A DNA stretch of 64,000 nt from Gavia stellata (taxonomy: Eukaryota > Chordata > Aves > Gaviiformes > Gaviidae), in assembly GCF_030936135.1 (NCBI RefSeq), contig NC_082594.1, positions 54,751,369-54,815,368 on the forward strand, written 5' to 3'. The notes under the pieces are model-generated. The model was not told the origin of the DNA. It was given only the letters and a program-made list of their open reading frames with translations, and made no database searches. The stretch's first letter is position 1; every line of letters begins with the position of its first letter. Below, in pieces: positions 59,977 to 64,000 of the stretch. The translations under genes were made by a program, and so were the position numbers.

Positions 59977-62900
59977 AAAGATCAACTGTGAAATATGCTA
60001 ATTCATTCTAAAAGAAATCCACTCTAAGCAATTCTGTTCACCTGAGTTCCGCAGAAGCTGATTGACTCCAGTCTGGATAAGAGGTTTTGAGATAATCTCA
60101 CGCTTTGTATATCTCCTCTCAGCTGTATTTTAACACCTTCAAGAGCTCAAAAAATTATGTGCAATACTGCAGCTTTGAAGTTTTTTCATTATAAAAATGG
60201 GAACATGCACACAGCTGGACTTAATTAATCTTACTGAATTAAATGTTGAAGTTTTTTGTACTGAGTGATTATATTGTGTGATTAAATATTGAAATACTAA
60301 TTACTTTTCTGCTTTTTGTTGTGATAGAGAAGGCAGATTAATCTCTTAGACTCTGCATTATCTACGTTAATGATCGTTGTCTTTATTGTCTTTACTTTTC
60401 ATAAGCAATAAGGGGAAAAAAGAAAGACATAAACATGTTAATTGTGAATTGGTTTTTTATGTTTATATTGGCACTAAATAATGTCTTACTAATGTTAAAT
60501 TCTTTTGTTCTTCTCAGAAGCATTTTGCACAGTTCTGAATGGAAGCTGTTCAGGAACAGGCAAATTTATTTCTTTAAATAGCTTTCTTTAAAGCTGAAAA
60601 TGCCATAAAGACTGGACTTTATTGCAAAGTACATACAAAGGATACCTATTACTAAGTAATAATAAATATATATATATACCCAAACAAACCTTTAAATTAC
60701 AATTTAAGCCTGCTGATGTCTTTGTCATTTTAAGGACTGACAATTTTGTCTCCCTCTTTGCAGCAAACAGTTACATATTTGAAGTTTATCATTCCTTTCC
60801 TTCTCTAAACAAATCAGTCTCCACCCATCTTCCATTATCAGTCATGTTTTCTAGGTCACTGATCTTTCTGCACTTTTTCCAATTAACCCATTACAGCTAA
60901 ACATTAAACATTTGAGGAGGCCAGTTCCACTGTCCACTTTAAGCCTCCATGGCACATCAGTTAGAAGCCAGTCAAAGGAGTAGACTTTAGGAACCTTAAG
61001 CTCCCTCTGTGCAGGGAGGTTTCAGAAATCAAATCAAAATACCAGCTACTTCTTTGAAGTCTGAAGGTCTGAATGTCCCTCCAAATGAAATAACATGGCA
61101 CCATTCATCCAATACTAGCACAACGCAGATATACAATGCCACGAGGATTCTTCTATAGCTTCTGGTTTAGGTAGAAGGAATTTTTTTCCTTCTTTCCTGA
61201 TCCCTACATGAACCTACACTTAAATTGTGTACTAATTGTAGAATTCAACTCTTTAAAATTCTTCTTAGAAATGATTTAGCATTCTAAACTGCTTATGCCT
61301 TTACCTTTTCCAGTATATTACCTATGTGACTGAAGAGACTTTATATATCAAAGGGAAAGAACACAAAGGTATATGCAATTATAATAAGTCAAATATCTGA
61401 TTCAGTTACAGGTAGAAGGAGGGGAAGAGGTGAGAGAAAATGACACAGATAAGGATCACATTGTCTCAATTTCAATTTGTCTTCAGAACTAAATCAGTAA
61501 GTCAGATGTATAAAATAAAATCTTTGTATCTCTGCCTCAGTCAAGCCCTCCTTAGCACACACTGAATTGAAAAATAAAATTTCTCAGGTGGTTCATGTAG
61601 TCTTCTACTTAATAAACAACTTGAAGATCCCTGTCAGAATCCTTCTATGTTTAAAACAGAAGCATGCTTTTATGTATGAGTTCAATATATTTTTCATGTG
61701 TTTTCATGGAAGCATAAGAATAATATTTTTTTAATGTTGACAAGTATATAATATCTAATTTTACTTGTATTTTAATTATATTTCAACTGTTTACCTAATA
61801 TCTAATCATCTCAAAGAGACAAAATTAGTATATTAGTTCACATAAGTTCACATCAGAATCTTCCATCATTAGAAAAAAGTTTTTCACATCACTCTTATTC
61901 TAACAAAATTTGGAATCCCTTTTCTGACCTTTTCATAAGTGGCTAAGGTTTTAAAAAAAAAGGCCCAGTATAATGGATTAGTTATTTTTGCACCATGAGA
62001 TCACTACTGTTGCCTACACATAGAGACCTGGTGACATCTGAGATACCCTGCAGTGTTTGAGATATTCAGTGAAGGTCTAGCAGATATGGCACAAAACCTA
62101 TAGGAGATTGGTATTGCCTTGAGGACGTAGCTGAAGAAGAGATGGGAGACTTAGGCATCTGATGGCATTGAATAAAGTCTATTCAGTTATCCTGTAACTT
62201 CAGTAGCTCACTGAAGTAGCTTCAAAGTCAGTAGCTTCACTGTAGTAGTCCAGAAAATAGTAAGGACTGATTGTTCAAGTTATGTGTTTTTCTAAGAAGA
62301 AGTACAAATGTCTTCAATTCTCCCTCAGGACAGCTGAAGTAACTTAAGATCTCATCACTATATGCATTTTTTTTCAAACATAAATGTGATTTCAGTGTGT
62401 GCAGTATATCCTTCATATACGTGATTCTTGTACTTATGTGCTTACTCATGTAAAACAACTTACATGAGTGGAAGCTGCTCTATTTCCAGGATAAACAAGA
62501 TATGTTAATATGCTGAATGATACCTAACAATTAAGTAGAACCAGAATAATACTAAGGTGATTCTTGCTTTAATTCTGAAAATCAATCTAGTTTTTGATGG
62601 AGTATCAACAAGGTCATTATTATATTCGGGAAAACAAAGATATCCTAGCAAGTCAAACTGTAAATGGAAGAAGTTGCCTGTAGTTTCTTTAAAGCTTTTA
62701 AAAAGAAAGTACTACATTAAAGATGTCAGTGAAATTGCAAAGACTTTAAATTAACTTTTTGAATTATTCTGTACTGTGAAAGATAATAAGAGAATTCCTA
62801 TTAGAAGGGTAGTACTGATGGTAAATCAGGGGGAATGGACATGCTATAGAAGTAGTAAATCATCAGGACAAGGTAGCAACCACATACTGAAAGTAAGAAG

Positions 62901-64000
62901 GAAATATAATTCAAAGCAAACCATATTTTAATGGAAACCTAATTGCTTTTGCAAGGTATAGGCCCTTGCATAGTGCTTTATTACTCACATGATTTTTTTT
63001 TTAGGTCATTTCACATTTTGTTGGTGTCTTAAAATATCGTTAGGCATTAGATAAACTTCTTATATATGTAATAGGAGATGTCTGTACATACGTGAGACAT
63101 TCAATAACCCTTCATTTTATCTCTGCTGTTTTAAACAAAATAAAAAGCATAAATCTTAGTCTAATTTTTCTCCCATCTATATCAGTTCTGAGAACTTTTC
63201 CCACAAATACTCTTTATCTCTGCCCCTAAATTGCTATTCTCTTTAATCTGTATTTTTCAGCAGTGTTTCTCTTTTTGGGTTGACGAGAACAGTTGAACAT
63301 AAGCCACATTATCAACCTAAAATCTTACATGAGTAGGATAACATTAAAAAAATTATATCGCTTACTCTTTCTTTTTGTCAGGATTTTTATGGGACTGTAA
63401 TATAACATTCTTGCCTTTCAAGGCAACTAAGAATGAAGACAGATTCTGGATCATAAAATATACCTGTATGATATATATCCAAGGAACAAATGTACGGTCC
63501 TGGATTTCAAAACCAAGGGACAACAAAACACGCTTTAGCTATCATATATCGTTTCATCAGGTACATTATGCTCACTAATCGGAATTTACTGCCTGAGTCA
63601 GAAGATGAAATAATGTGTATACTACTGTTACAAGGTATTTGCAGATTCCATGTTTTTCCTCTTAAAATAATTACCTTGAATAGTTTCTTCCTGAAGATCA
63701 TGACAACTTCTTTCTGCATTGTCATGCCTTTTACTCTGTTAAACAGATAAAATATTATCTTAGTCAGTGTTAAAGATAACATGGCAAACCAGTTCTAGAC
63801 TTTTTACAGATAAAGAACAGGAATTAACATAGGAATGTATGACCAAAGCTCTGATAAACTAAAAGATTGGTGTTTCAATATCTAGCTTTTTTTTTCAGTC
63901 TATGTGCTTCCAGGAATTTGCTTCAGGCTACAACACAATCTTAGGAAAAGACATTTTTCTTCCCTGAAATTTCTTAAGTAAGTTAATTCTATTTTAAACC
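59977..64000. other. AT-rich non-coding DNA, no gene seen
   Basis: TATATA patch at about 60661-60678; clustered AGTAGCTTCA units at about 62200-62240; T run at about 62993-63002. Open frames such as plus 60622-60900 and minus 63507-63782 have no recognisable domain. Confidence 0.5.

Noticed and set aside
1..64000. CRISPR array, operons or a microbial defence or metabolic system
   Set aside because: No spaced identical repeats and no gene clusters; all long frames are retrotransposon sequence and the composition is vertebrate.

Overview
This window looks like a piece of a bird (neognath-type) chromosome: AT-rich, essentially non-coding DNA, either intergenic or inside a large intron. The diagnosis rests on repeats. 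There are at least ten copies of the CR1 LINE with its typical 3' end (a GGTTGGAAAAGACC-type motif next to ATTCTGTG/ATTCTATG octamer repeats, seen on either strand). There are also at least seven pieces of two avian-type LTR families and a decayed ERVL-like pol remnant. I find no intact host protein-coding gene, no rRNA or functional tRNA, no CRISPR array and no operon-like cluster.

Layout. 1-1808: unannotated AT-rich DNA. 1809-2421: truncated LTR (family 1), abutted by a 5'-truncated, internally deleted CR1 (2421-3808, minus). 5715-6575: CR1 fragment lacking its 3' end. 6566-8222: purine-rich DNA, then a decayed ITPRIPL1-like (Mab-21 superfamily) gene that still has splice-like sites. 9840-10400: old CR1. 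10745-10825, 13217-13290 and 20495-20560: tRNA-like A-box/B-box relics, probably ancient SINEs. 11725-12390: ERVL-like pol remnant. 16560-17260: old CR1 interrupted by a younger one. 19023-19500 and 24290-25470: two related LTR-like segments. 22408-23747: degraded CR1. 26231-26349: long TTC microsatellite. 30672-31302: young CR1 tail. 35401-37501: LTR family 1 split by a CR1. 37804-38428: solo LTR (family 2) with a 5-bp target duplication. 41143-44663: a 3.5-kb CR1 with one uninterrupted ORF2 frame. 45186-46285: another family 1 LTR containing a CR1. 47052-47585, 50909-51066 and 57729-57955: further LTR pieces. 59498-59820: internally deleted CR1. The rest is AT-rich DNA with simple repeats.

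How it fits together. The recognisable parts are retrotransposon layers of different ages. The youngest CR1s (30.7, 35.6 and 41.1 kb) share near-identical ORF2 C-termini and an unusual T/GT-rich tract in the 3' UTR. Older CR1s are themselves hosts for insertions. Three of the four family 1 LTR pieces carry or abut a CR1, always in the opposite orientation; in one, the CR1 sits in the putative TATA box. The 951-codon CR1 ORF2 is the most complete coding frame, but it has changes at two expected endonuclease active-site positions and no good AUG, so it is probably inactive. I did not find a new biological system; the best leads are the CR1-into-LTR pattern, the CR1 subfamily tract and the ITPRIPL1-like pseudogene.
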